The notes beneath the pieces were generated by a model. The model was not told where the DNA came from. It did no database searches and saw only the letters and a list, made by a program, of their open reading frames with translations. 64,000 nt of DNA from Acidobacteriota bacterium (GTDB lineage Bacteria > Acidobacteriota > Terriglobia > Terriglobales > Acidobacteriaceae). Below, one piece after another: positions 48,001 to 55,537 of this stretch. The DNA lies in NCBI GenBank assembly GCA_021791875.1, contig JAJYVU010000007.1, positions 43,379 through 107,378 of the forward strand, written 5' to 3'. A program made the translations under genes and the position numbers. The number at the start of each line of letters is the position of its first letter. Within the stretch, counting starts at the first letter, position 1.

Positions 48001-48892
48001 CGATACCAGTGGGGAAGTTGAGGCCGGAGGATGCTATAGATCCCTGTGTGTAGCTCCCCCCGGAATATACTTCACTCACAATCTGGTTTGTGCCGTTCTC
48101 GGCGATGTATAGATTCCCGGCTGCGTCCAGTGCCACCCCCCAGGGATACGAGAGGCTGGAACCGATGGTGGTTTCTATGTAACTGCTCCCGGAAGGTGTT
48201 TCCTTGAGAACCCTGCTATTGTGCGTGTCGGCGACATAGATGTTACCGCTGCTGTCCACTGCGACGCCGCTGGGGGCATTCAGTGTGCTGGTCGGAATAA
48301 CTCTTTGCGTGTACACAGACCCGTTCCAGCTATCTTCGATAATTTCATCTCCGAGCGAACAAGCGACATAGACGTTGCCGTTGACGTCGACGGCGATGCC
48401 CATGGGGCCGGATACATTGTTGCTGTCTACCACGGACTGCGTGTAGCCGCTGGTGCCAGGCGTTTCTTTGAGGATGCGATTGCTGCCGTAATCGGAAATG
48501 TAGAGGTTGCCGCTTGCGTCGATGGCTATCCCGGCTGGCTGATCCAGACCGGTGACAACCGTGCTCTGCGTATAACTGCCGGCATTCGGTGATTCTTCTA
48601 GAACCTCATTATTCGTCTTATCGACGATGAAGATATCTCCCTTGGAGTCGATTGCAACATCACTGGGCGTGCCCAAGCCGCTTGTTGGGACTGTACTTTG
48701 AAAGCCGGCGAGCGCGGCGGTCTGCGCCTCTGCCGGCACCGCCCCAGCCAGCAAACCAGATACGAATAGCGATAGAACCAGATAAGCAGCCAAGGGGAGG
48801 GCTTTGAAGCAGCGTCGCTCCGAGCTTTGCCGAATGCGATGAACCGCCGATACCAGTGGACGAGAGCAGGTGGATAAGTTCGAGCGATGCAT
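45011..48892 (-). CDS. Large secreted NHL-repeat and Ig-like domain protein
   Basis: Protein of 1293 residues with a signal peptide (hydrophobic residues about 32-50, cleavage after AEA). About ten NHL-type repeats in two blocks follow (pattern GIAVDSxGNxYVADxxNxRVxxE), forming a beta-propeller. Next come a choice-of-anchor-like beta domain, three 76-residue Ig-like repeats, one IPT/TIG-like domain and a Pro/Ser linker. The C-terminus has a hydrophobic segment, LSTICFVFILTAASIFISGC, then CGGNGPSSSG and a further beta-strand. The ATG at 48892 fits the signal peptide, and 48955 is an alternative. GC is visibly lower than in neighbours. Likely cell-surface binding or adhesion; ligand unknown. 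Confidence 0.85.
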   Translation of the reverse strand: MHRSNLSTCSRPLVSAVHRIRQSSERRCFKALPLAAYLVLSLFVSGLLAGAVPAEAQTAALAGFQSTVPTSGLGTPSDVAIDSKGDIFIVDKTNNEVLEESPNAGSYTQSTVVTGLDQPAGIAIDASGNLYISDYGSNRILKETPGTSGYTQSVVDSNNVSGPMGIAVDVNGNVYVACSLGDEIIEDSWNGSVYTQRVIPTSTLNAPSGVAVDSSGNIYVADTHNSRVLKETPSGSSYIETTIGSSLSYPWGVALDAAGNLYIAENGTNQIVSEVYSGGSYTQGSIASSGLNFPTGIAVDSAGDVYVADQDNGRVVEETQTAKFETTQVGNPSQPVTAIFNFATTVTSVQPQVVADGITGLDFSAAGTGTCTTNGTSYDYSAGDTCTIDIIFDPKFPGVRYGAAELLNSSGSPIATAYVQGTGTGPMVNFPPGNVAPLSLPGVTSPYAIAVDEAGDLYITEASSAYATGNNLVKETWNGSSWTEDIIATGFIYPVGVAVDPAGDVYVADEMGTVYKEAPSGGTYTQSTVDTNLGTLTALTADSVGNVYVSSNAYGLVKEALTSGGTYVRSVFPNRIYSDGLAVDANGDIFATSSVTNTVLYEEVYSGGTYTQETLLTLSSGVLTVALDGFGDIYLNTGQAIYKETPSSGSYIQTQVASGMNGTLGITVDSLGNLYVTNDSGNTVWRVDVSDPPSLTFESTPFGSTSLDSPKSVVLQNAGNGTLDFPVQSVNNNPYTSQSFSLASNSASDCPVAIVSSANPTSLAAGSTCELSVSFTPQQLGTVSGSLVLTDNAPNQTSPSYAQQIVNLSGTSTQAIPPVTWNTPAPIPYGTVLSATQLDASSTVSGTFVYSPAAGTILSIGTHTLTATFTPTDTADYTTATVSVTLTVNQATPSIVWSTPAPITYGAALGATQLDASSAVAGTFAYSPAAGTVLSAGTHTLTATFTPTDTADYTTSTASVTLTVNQATPTITWPTPAAIAVGTALSSTQLDATASVAGSFAYQPAAGTVLPVGSQTLTTKFTPTNSADYTTATASVALAVVNPAPAISSISPAVADMGGSAFTITVNGSGFEPGSTIFLGKSSLTTTLVSGSQLTAPVPASAISSAGTLAVTVQTPSPGGGASNSFELEVDSAGSFVTPPTASPISVTVNPGSSAVYTVQLPSNATKVSATCLNLPAGATCTYSASANTVTIKTSATTPPGTYSVTIVFTETIPVSTTVALSLPFFLLPFAGGIRNRFSRTRVLSTICFVFILTAASIFISGCGGNGPSSSGSQSTVPTQTVTSSVVVTLKIQ
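45770..46453. repeat. Three tandem 228 bp repeats encoding Ig-like domains
   Basis: Three copies of a 76-residue unit (QATPSIVWSTPAPITYG ... DYTTATASVTLTVN) with a 228 bp DNA period. The two 5' copies share an almost identical stretch of about 50 bp near 46030-46080 and 46258-46308. This indicates recent duplication or gene conversion inside the NHL/Ig gene. Confidence 0.85.
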
Positions 48893-49344
48893 TCCAAAAC
48901 CCCTTCGGCTGACTGCGCCACAAGGAATTTGCTGAAAAATGCACCAAAGCAACAATCAAGGCGCAGCAGATTGCGAATAACGGAATGAACCCATGCACTT
49001 GCGTGCACAGTGCCCCGGTCGCAATCTTGTTTTTCAACAAGCCCTGCAGACGAACCAGAGTTATGTCCCAGTAAAGATATTCAAGTAAGATTCATCGGCA
49101 AGAATGCCACGCGGACTCATTTCTGGCAAGACTTAAAATCGGAGGTCCGAAAAATATCTACCCAAGGCTGGATGGGATGTTTGGCGGCGATGCAGTTACG
49201 GGAGTCGTATATCCAAAAGCGGCCGGATGCTGACCATGCGACCGCGGCTTTACAGCCAGTTATTCTTTTGGCTATGACCGCAAAAACACGAAACCCCGTG
49301 CTTCGGGACCCCAAAAATCGAGCATCGTCAGCGTTTTGAATCCA
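48893..49344. other. Intergenic region upstream of the NHL/Ig gene
   Basis: About 450 bp of lower GC between the NHL/Ig gene and tldE. A 109-residue plus-strand ORF (49010-49339) fits no codon pattern or family and is probably spurious. A small palindrome CTTGTTTTTCAACAAG lies at about 49025-49040. The minus-strand promoter of the NHL/Ig gene should be here but was not located. Confidence 0.4.
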
Positions 49345-50730
49345 TCAATCCCCGCCCGCAATCGTCATCCCGTCGATGCGCAGCGTCGGCGCGGCCGTCG
49401 AACTCCGAAAGACCAGGTCGCTCCCGATGGCCGTGATATTGCGCAGCATCTCTTTGAGGTTGCCCGCGATGGTGACTTCCTGCACGGGGTACGCGAGCTG
49501 CCCGTTTTCGATCCAGAGGCCGGCCGCGCCGCGGGAATAATCCCCGGTCACGAGGTTGACGCCTTGGCCCATCAGGCGCGTGACGTAAAGCCCCGTGCCT
49601 GTGGAGCTGAGGATGTCCTCCGGCGTCTGGCTGCCGGCCTCAATAAATAGGTTGTAGGAACGCGTGTAAGGGTTGCCGGCCAGCCCCCGTCCGGCATTGG
49701 CCGTGCTCGCCATCTTCAGCTTCCGCCCCGTGTATGTGTGCAGGACGTAGCTCTCCAGCACTCCCTTGTGAACCAGCGTGTTGCGGCGCGTCGCCAGCCC
49801 CTCGCCGTCAAACGGGCACGAACCGAAGCCGCCCGGCAGCGTGCCGTCGTCAATCAGCGTAAGCTGCGGCACGGCAACGCTTTCGCCCAGCTTGCCCGCC
49901 AGAAACGATGCCCCGCGCCACACTGCGTCGCCGCTCGCCGCGTCAAACAGCGCGCCAATAATGCCCCGCGCCATCTCCGGAGAAAACACAATCGGCGCCT
50001 GCTGCGTCGGAACACGCTTGGCGTCCAGCATCCGCAGCGTGCGCCGTGCCGCTTCTTCGCCAACCGACTCCGGCGACTCCAGCCGCGTCAGCGAGCGCGC
50101 ATTCGAATACCAGTAATCGCGCTGCATCTCTCCATTCGCACCCTGTGCGATGGGGCTCGCGACCAGGGAGCAGTAGGACGAGCGATACGCGCCGGCGAAT
50201 CCGCGCGAGTTCGCGAAGGCGATGCTGCCCGTGGCGGCGTCAAAGCTCGCTCCATCGCTGTTGATCAGCCGGCTGTCGCCCCTGAGCGATGCCTCTTCGG
50301 CGCGGCGCGCAAGCCCAATCCGCTCCGCCGCGGGCAGCGAATACACATCGTCGAAGTACAGTTGCAGATCTTCCGTTCGCTGCCCAAACGAACCCGCTTC
50401 CGGTAGCCCGGTAAACGGATCTTCCGACGTAACGGCAGCCAGCGCCATCGCTCCGCGCACCAGATGTTCGAGCCCGTCGGCGGTGAAGTCGCTCGAAGAG
50501 CTGCTGGCGACGCGGTACCCGTTTTCCCCGGCCAGCAGAACCCGCAGTCCGATCCCGCGCGATCCAGACTCCTTCAGCGTCTCCACTTCGCCCATCCGGA
50601 CGGTCGTTGAAAACTCATCGCCTTCCCGGATCGTGACTTCAGCGTCGTCTGCGCCCGCGCGCAGCGCGCGCTGCACCATATCCGTAGCTAGCGTGAGGAG
50701 ATCAGATTGGGGAATGGCAGAAATGCTCAT
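49345..50730 (-). CDS. tldE: TldE/PmbA-family protease subunit
   Basis: Second subunit of the TldD/TldE metallopeptidase, 461 residues. It has the shared fold (QRALRAGADDAEVTIREGDE near the N-terminus, GIGLRVLLAGENGYRVASSS and the C-terminal GMTIAGGD end) but lacks the HExxxH zinc site of TldD. The complex degrades unfolded peptides such as the CcdA antitoxin and removes leader peptides in RiPP maturation (for example microcin B17). Its start overlaps the tldD stop by 4 nt. Confidence 0.92.
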   Translation of the reverse strand: MSISAIPQSDLLTLATDMVQRALRAGADDAEVTIREGDEFSTTVRMGEVETLKESGSRGIGLRVLLAGENGYRVASSSSSDFTADGLEHLVRGAMALAAVTSEDPFTGLPEAGSFGQRTEDLQLYFDDVYSLPAAERIGLARRAEEASLRGDSRLINSDGASFDAATGSIAFANSRGFAGAYRSSYCSLVASPIAQGANGEMQRDYWYSNARSLTRLESPESVGEEAARRTLRMLDAKRVPTQQAPIVFSPEMARGIIGALFDAASGDAVWRGASFLAGKLGESVAVPQLTLIDDGTLPGGFGSCPFDGEGLATRRNTLVHKGVLESYVLHTYTGRKLKMASTANAGRGLAGNPYTRSYNLFIEAGSQTPEDILSSTGTGLYVTRLMGQGVNLVTGDYSRGAAGLWIENGQLAYPVQEVTIAGNLKEMLRNITAIGSDLVFRSSTAAPTLRIDGMTIAGGD

Positions 50731-52154
50731 CGTCCGGTGCCCCCCACCGTCATTTTGTCCAGCTTGACCGTCGGCATGCCAACCCCGACCGGAACGCTTT
50801 GTCCGTCTTTGCCGCAGGTGCCGATGCCCTCGTCCAGTGCGAGGTCGTTGCCCACCATCGAAACGTACTTGAGCGCCTCGGGGCCGTTGCCGATCAGCGT
50901 CGCGTCGCGCACCGGCGCCGTCACCTTGCCGTCTTCGATCAGGTACGCTTCGCTCGCACTGAAGACGAATTTACCGGTCGTGATATCCACCTGCCCTCCG
51001 CCAAAATTCACCGCGTAGAGGCCCCGTTTCACGCTGCGCAGAATATCTTCCGGCGCGTCCTCGCCCGAGAGCATGTAGGTGTTCGTCATGCGCGGCATCG
51101 GAATCTGCTGGTAGCTCTCGCGCCGCCCGTTGCCGGTGTGCGGCATCTTCATCAGCCGCGCCGACAGCTTGTCGCTCAGGTAGCCCTTGAGAATGCCGTT
51201 TTCGATCAGCACCGTCTCCTGCGTCGCCGAACCTTCGTCGTCCACATTCAGCGAGCCGCGCCGGTTGGCCAGCGTGCCATTGTCCACCACCGTCACCTTT
51301 GAGCTGGCCACCTGCCGCCCGATCAGCCCCGCGAAAGCAGAGGTCTTTTTCCGGTTGAAATCCGCTTCCAGCCCGTGCCCCACGGCCTCGTGCAGCAGCA
51401 CACCCGGCCAGCCCGGGCCCAGAACCACCTGCATCTCCCCGGCAGGCGCGGGAATCGCCCCAAGCTGCAGCAGGGCCTGCCGCGTCGCTTCCGCGGCAAA
51501 GTGCTCCGGCGTCTTTTCCGTCAGAAAGTACTCCAGCTCGATGCGGCCGCCGCCGCCTGAGGTGCCGCGCGCCGTGCGCTCCCCATCCTGTGCCAGCACA
51601 AACAGGCTCATGCGCGCCAGCGGCTGCGTGTCGCTGGCAAACGTGCCGTCTGAGGCCGCGATCAGGATGCGGCGCAGCTCCTCCGCATAGCCGGCCCTCA
51701 CCTGCGTGATCCGCGAGTCGGCCGCCCGTGCAGCGCGGTCGGCGCGCCGCAGCAGGTCCAGCCGCGCGGTGATGTCGATGTCGGCATCCGCCGCCGGAAC
51801 CGGATAAAGGCTCGGCGCATGCGTCTCCGTGAACCCCTGCACGGGCTGCCTGGCCGGACCGCTCGCGATCAGCGCGGCGGTGCGTGCCGCCTTCAGCAGC
51901 CGCTCGGCAGAAAGATCGTCCGTATACGCATACCCGGTGCGCTCGCCGCTCAGCACGCGAATGCCGCAGCCCGCGCTCACCCCATGCGAGGCAGATTTCA
52001 CGATCGATTCATCAATACCCAGCGACGAGGCTGTAACTGATTCAAAATAAAGATCGGCATAATCTCCGCCGGCGGACAGGGCTTCCCCCAGGCAGCGTTC
52101 CAGCAATCGGTCGGTGATGCCAAACTTCTCAAAAAAATACTGTTTATGGTCCAT
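50727..52154 (-). CDS. tldD: TldD-family metalloprotease
   Basis: Catalytic subunit of the TldD/TldE protease, 475 residues. The zinc motif HExxxH is present as HEAVGHGLEADFNRKKTSAF, and the further metal-ligand Cys is in IGTCGKDGQSVPVG near the C-terminus. The N-terminal ADLYFESVTASSLGIDE and GCGIRVLSGERTGYAYTD match the family. The gene lies just before tldE with an ATGA overlap. The nearest gene upstream, divergent, encodes a tiny His/Lys-rich secreted peptide. Confidence 0.95.
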   Translation of the reverse strand: MDHKQYFFEKFGITDRLLERCLGEALSAGGDYADLYFESVTASSLGIDESIVKSASHGVSAGCGIRVLSGERTGYAYTDDLSAERLLKAARTAALIASGPARQPVQGFTETHAPSLYPVPAADADIDITARLDLLRRADRAARAADSRITQVRAGYAEELRRILIAASDGTFASDTQPLARMSLFVLAQDGERTARGTSGGGGRIELEYFLTEKTPEHFAAEATRQALLQLGAIPAPAGEMQVVLGPGWPGVLLHEAVGHGLEADFNRKKTSAFAGLIGRQVASSKVTVVDNGTLANRRGSLNVDDEGSATQETVLIENGILKGYLSDKLSARLMKMPHTGNGRRESYQQIPMPRMTNTYMLSGEDAPEDILRSVKRGLYAVNFGGGQVDITTGKFVFSASEAYLIEDGKVTAPVRDATLIGNGPEALKYVSMVGNDLALDEGIGTCGKDGQSVPVGVGMPTVKLDKMTVGGTGR

Positions 52155-52239
52155 ATGTGCCTCGCCGGCGCTGCCCGGGCGGCCTGGATTTCACTCTGCC
52201 GCGTCTCCCGGAATTGCTCCTGTTTCATTAGAGTAACTT

Positions 52240-52296
52240 GCGCGCCCCTCGGTTTCGAACCCCGCAGGGCACTTACCAATTCACCACAGGCGCGTC
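52240..52296 (-). other. tRNA-like remnant
   Basis: On the minus strand, CGCGCC and GGCGCG pair as a 6-bp acceptor-like stem. A D-arm-like GTGGTGAATTGGTAAG and a T-loop-like GGGGTTCGAAACC lie inside, about 57 nt in total. No anticodon arm is present and the T-stem pairs badly, so it is not a working tRNA. It may be a deleted tRNA or a chance match. Confidence 0.3.
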
Positions 52297-52378
52297 CAAG
52301 TGATCACCGGGGCCGGTTGTGCAGCTCGATCGCAAATTCGAAGAACCGTGCCCATTTTCATTAGAGACGATAGAGACG

Positions 52379-52519
52379 ATGAAAAAAGCATTCTTCCTTT
52401 CTTTGGTGATGCTGATGTCGACCGGCGCATTTGCGGCGAGCATGCATCACAAGACCAAGACGCATCACCACACCAAACACCATTGGAGGAAGCACCACAA
52501 GAAGCATCCGAAGATGTAG
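52379..52519 (+). CDS. His/Lys-rich secreted mini-protein
   Basis: Protein of 46 residues. A clear signal peptide (KKAFFLSLVMLMSTGAFAA) is followed by a 25-residue mature peptide composed almost entirely of His, Lys, Thr, Arg and Trp (HHKTKTHHHTKHHWRKHHKK). Such a basic, His-rich mature peptide could bind metals or buffer acid. It recalls the His/Lys-rich end of the acid shock protein Asr, but no homology can be proven from so short a piece. It is divergent from tldD. The ATG at 52379 is preferred over an upstream in-frame codon because the signal peptide begins there. Confidence 0.6.
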   Translation: MKKAFFLSLVMLMSTGAFAASMHHKTKTHHHTKHHWRKHHKKHPKM

Positions 52520-52649
52520 TGGGCTACGCTGCTCAGGGGTGCGCACCCTGCACGAGCGCACCCTTCGGCAGACCGCTTTCCCGCTATTTTCCCCTCTCTG
52601 TGCCGCGCGCGCTTGCGCGAAGTACCGTGGTTTGGGTACCTTGCAGGGC

Positions 52650-53195
52650 ATGGCTACTCCCGGTTCTGATCCGCTCTTTGCTGTTCGCTATCCCATTGGC
52701 CGCTTTGACGTTTCTGTGGTTGCCGTATTGAACCGCAAGGCGGCTATCGCCATCCTTGCTGCTCTGCCCGAGAACATGCGTTCCGCCGTCAGCGGACTCG
52801 ATGACTCCCAGCTAGACACACCCTACCGTGAAGGCGGCTGGACATTGCGCCAGGTCGTGCATCACGTGGCAGACAGCCACTCGCAGGCCTACAGTCGGCT
52901 GCGGCTCGCCCTCACCGAAGACTGGCCCACCATCAAACCTTATGACCAGGCGGCCTGGGCCGAACTGCACGACGCCAAAACCGCTCCGGTAAGCCTATCC
53001 CTTGATCTGCTGCAGGCGCTCCACGCCCGCTGGGTCATGCTGCTCCAGAGCATCACGCCCGACCAATGGGAATGCGGCTACTTGCACCCCGAGAGCGGCA
53101 AGCACACCGTGGCGCAGATGGTCGCGCTCTACGACTGGCACTCGCGCCACCATCTCGCGCAGATCGAGTCGCTGCGCGAACGCAAGGGCTGGTAA
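52650..53195 (+). CDS. DinB/YfiT-family putative metal-dependent hydrolase
   Basis: Four-helix-bundle protein of 181 residues of the DinB-like YfiT/BstA group. The three metal-binding His residues fit RQVVHHVADSHSQAYSRLR and YDWHSRHHLAQIESLRERKG. The N-terminal FAVRYPIGRF motif is typical for YfiT proteins. In Bacillus this family includes bacillithiol S-transferases, and here the thiol partner is unknown. The ATG at 52650 gives the usual family length; longer in-frame starts lack support. A perfect 10-bp hairpin follows the stop. Confidence 0.88.
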   Translation: MATPGSDPLFAVRYPIGRFDVSVVAVLNRKAAIAILAALPENMRSAVSGLDDSQLDTPYREGGWTLRQVVHHVADSHSQAYSRLRLALTEDWPTIKPYDQAAWAELHDAKTAPVSLSLDLLQALHARWVMLLQSITPDQWECGYLHPESGKHTVAQMVALYDWHSRHHLAQIESLRERKGW

Positions 53196-53200
53196 AAAAC

Positions 53201-53224
53201 GGGCGCGTCCACGCGGACGCGCCC
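53201..53224. terminator. Perfect GC hairpin after the YfiT gene
   Basis: GGGCGCGTCC, loop ACGC, GGACGCGCCC, 6 nt after the stop codon. It is preceded by AAAAAA but not followed by a T-run. It may terminate inefficiently or act on the opposite strand. Confidence 0.5.
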
Positions 53225-53355
53225 TCCACGCATACCCTCAACAAGCCGTCAGTACTGAGCGCACGGCAGAGGCGCCTCCCGTGCCGCAAGCCCGCAGCTC
53301 AACACCGGAAGCAAGACCCTGACCGTCTTGCCAGAAACATCACCACTCGCCTCTC

Positions 53356-53784
53356 ATGGATCGCCCGTACAAAACGATCACCCTCGAATCCCTTTCGGGC
53401 TTCTCTATCGTGCTGGAGCACCACCATGAGCACCACATGGGCGCCGAGACGGTGGAACTCGTTCCGTCTGCACCGCTCCACGGCGTGCATCGATTCCGCA
53501 CCACCAACGGCTGGGCATTCTACGACGCTTCCACAGACCGCGTATTCCTTTACGACGCCTGTCTGATTCTGGAAGTCGATCCGCACACGCTTCTCTGCCG
53601 CCATTGCCGCCCGCCCGAGCCCTGGTACATCAGTGAATTCTCCCGCAACGGCGACAACTTCCGTCTCAGTCTCTACGATGGGAGCGGCGGGCGCGACGAG
53701 CAGCAGATACCCTACCACCAGATTTCATGGCTTGAAGGTCTAGGCGCCGCAAGCAGCGGCCGGTTCCCCAGCGCCTATCCGTGA
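53356..53784 (+). CDS. Conserved hypothetical protein
   Basis: Soluble protein of 142 residues with no signal peptide or membrane helix. Family not recognised. It contains a cluster of His residues (SIVLEHHHEHHMGAETVELV), a beta-rich centre (VHRFRTTNGWAFYDASTDRV) and a Cys pair in LLCRHCRPPEPW that could bind metal together with the His cluster. Reading-frame composition matches neighbouring genes. The gene lies alone between the YfiT gene and a non-coding stretch of about 360 bp. Confidence 0.55.
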   Translation: MDRPYKTITLESLSGFSIVLEHHHEHHMGAETVELVPSAPLHGVHRFRTTNGWAFYDASTDRVFLYDACLILEVDPHTLLCRHCRPPEPWYISEFSRNGDNFRLSLYDGSGGRDEQQIPYHQISWLEGLGAASSGRFPSAYP

Positions 53785-54142
53785 TCAATTGAGCAACCAC
53801 AGGGTTCTGCCGCGAACCAGGCGCGGCGACAGGGCGCCACTCCGGCGGCAAGGACCCATTTGTAACCAGCAATAGAACAAATCCACAGCGGGCGGCAGAT
53901 CCCTCCAGACATCGTCCCTGCCGCTTTGATCCTGAAGCGCCGGAGTGCGCAACTGCCTATGTATGCAGTGGTAATTTGCCGCGCAGGAGCGGTATCAGGT
54001 TCAAAAACCGTCCCGGAAAGAAAGCCGCCCGCGCACTTGCATCTTGCTGGGCAACAGGCGCATATTGCAGTTCTACCCGCTGCGCTCCCCAGAAGACAGC
54101 GACATCCTCCCCCCGCAATGCACCTTCCCGCTGGAGGATCCC
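53785..54142. other. Intergenic region, no gene recognised
   Basis: About 360 bp without a convincing ORF, hairpin or promoter pair. A CTGGAGG ribosome binding site precedes the next ATG at 54143. Confidence 0.4.
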
Positions 54143-54448
54143 ATGCGCATGCTGATGTCCGTCAAATTCCCCATTGAACCCTTCAACACCGCCGTTCGCC
54201 AAGGAACCGTGAGCGCCACGATCAAGCGCATCCTCGATGAGTCCAAGCCTGAATCCGCATTCTTCACCTCGCACGAGGGTCATCGCGGCGGCATTCTCGT
54301 GGTCGATGTGAGCGACCCGGCTGACATTCCCCGTCTTGCCGAGCCCTGGTTTCTCCTTTTCAACGCGGAAGTCGATTTCAAAATCGCCATGACTCCGGAA
54401 GACCTCGGCCGCGCCAACCTCGCCGGCCTTGGCAAGAATTGGTCCTGA
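54143..54448 (+). CDS. Small conserved hypothetical protein (dimeric alpha/beta-barrel-like)
   Basis: Protein of 101 residues. Sequence runs MSVKFPIEPFNTAVRQGTV, then a helix TIKRILDESKPESAFFTSHE, a strand GGILVVDVSDPADIPRLAEP and the end IAMTPEDLGRANLAGLGKNW. The strand-helix-strand pattern suggests a ferredoxin-like/dimeric alpha-beta barrel. No catalytic residue is obvious and I cannot name a function. The start is placed at the ATG at 54143 because of the adjacent GGAGG. A longer in-frame ORF begins at 54044 but its extra residues look non-coding. Confidence 0.65.
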   Translation: MRMLMSVKFPIEPFNTAVRQGTVSATIKRILDESKPESAFFTSHEGHRGGILVVDVSDPADIPRLAEPWFLLFNAEVDFKIAMTPEDLGRANLAGLGKNWS

Positions 54449-54589
54449 CTCCTTCACGCGCTTCGCCCCTTGCCCTGCCCGAAACCGTGACCGGAGGTTG
54501 TTCCACAGCAGTGATCCGGCAACGGTCGTTCGGGCAGCCCATGGAAATCTGGCCGTGTCGCTGAAACCAACACCCGGGAGGGTCCTGAG

Positions 54590-55402
54590 ATGCGTCTTTC
54601 ATCCGTCTGCCGTTTTCTCTCCGCAGCCGCGCTTGCGGTCGCCTGCTGCGCACCGCTCGCTGCTCAACAAGCCATAACGCACTACAGCAGCATCTGCGTC
54701 AAGGTCAATCCAGGACGCGAAGCAGACTTTGCCGGGCTTCTGCATGGCAACATCCGCAAGCTCCAGCAATCGCTCGCCGATTCCGGCCTCATCACGGAGT
54801 GGCTCGCTCTGCGCGCCGAGATTCCCATGGGAAAACAAGCGCGCTGCGATTATCTCTTCGTCACCTTTTTCCCCGGCCTCCCCGCCGAACCGATGAGCGA
54901 TGAAGCCTTCACCGCCGAGCTGCACAAGGCTGGCCTCGACATGACGCCCGCGCAGTTCTGGCAGCCGATCCTGGAAGACAGCTACCTCGTCTCCAATACC
55001 GTCGCCGAAGAAGTCACCCGCATCGGCGGCATCAAGGTCGGAGACTACGTCGTCGACAACTCCATGAAAATGCCCGATGTGAGCGAGTGCATCGCCACCG
55101 AGCAGAAGCTCTGGGAGCCCTTTGCCGAAGCCCGCATCAGCGCGGGCAAGCAAAGCGGATGGCGCATCTGGGTCACCACCTATCCCCGCGGATCAATGGT
55201 CAAAGACAGCGCAGGCACCGTCGACATCTATCCAACCTGGGACTCCATCTTCAACACGGGATCCGAATGGATGGACACCTGGGACAAAGTTCACCCCAAT
55301 GTGAAGCCCGCCGATGCCATGGCCCAGTTCGACAAGCAATGCAGGATCACGAGGTCGATTGTCTACAAGGACGTCGACGACGTGCGGGCAGCCACGGAAT
55401 AG
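54590..55402 (+). CDS. Secreted hypothetical protein
   Basis: Protein of 270 residues with a signal peptide (hydrophobic AAALAVACCAPLAA, cleavage before QQAITHY). The mature part shows ITHYSSICVKVNPGREADFA and a second similar half near SECIATEQKLWEPFAEARIS, suggesting two dimeric alpha/beta-barrel-type repeats (ABM/Dabb-like), each about 110 residues. No catalytic motif is recognised and the function is unknown. It ends in a clear terminator and stands alone. Confidence 0.7.
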   Translation: MRLSSVCRFLSAAALAVACCAPLAAQQAITHYSSICVKVNPGREADFAGLLHGNIRKLQQSLADSGLITEWLALRAEIPMGKQARCDYLFVTFFPGLPAEPMSDEAFTAELHKAGLDMTPAQFWQPILEDSYLVSNTVAEEVTRIGGIKVGDYVVDNSMKMPDVSECIATEQKLWEPFAEARISAGKQSGWRIWVTTYPRGSMVKDSAGTVDIYPTWDSIFNTGSEWMDTWDKVHPNVKPADAMAQFDKQCRITRSIVYKDVDDVRAATE

Positions 55403-55429
55403 CACCCCTCGCTCGACGGAAACGGGACA

Positions 55430-55464
55430 AAAGGCGCTGATCCCGTGCGGTGACAGCGCCTTTC
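55430..55464 (+). terminator. Rho-independent terminator
   Basis: AAAGGCGCTG at 55430-55439 pairs exactly with CAGCGCCTTT at 55454-55463, followed by CTGTATT. It ends the secreted hypothetical gene and, read backward, may serve typA. Confidence 0.75.
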
Positions 55465-55537
55465 TGTATTCACTTTTCGCGCGTGCCGGAAACCGTCGCG
55501 GCGCACACCTTGCAGGCGATGACCGCCCCGCGTCTCG

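Noticed and set aside
49010..49339. 109-residue plus-strand ORF upstream of the NHL/Ig gene
   Set aside because: No ribosome binding site, no family, and atypical composition for this genome.
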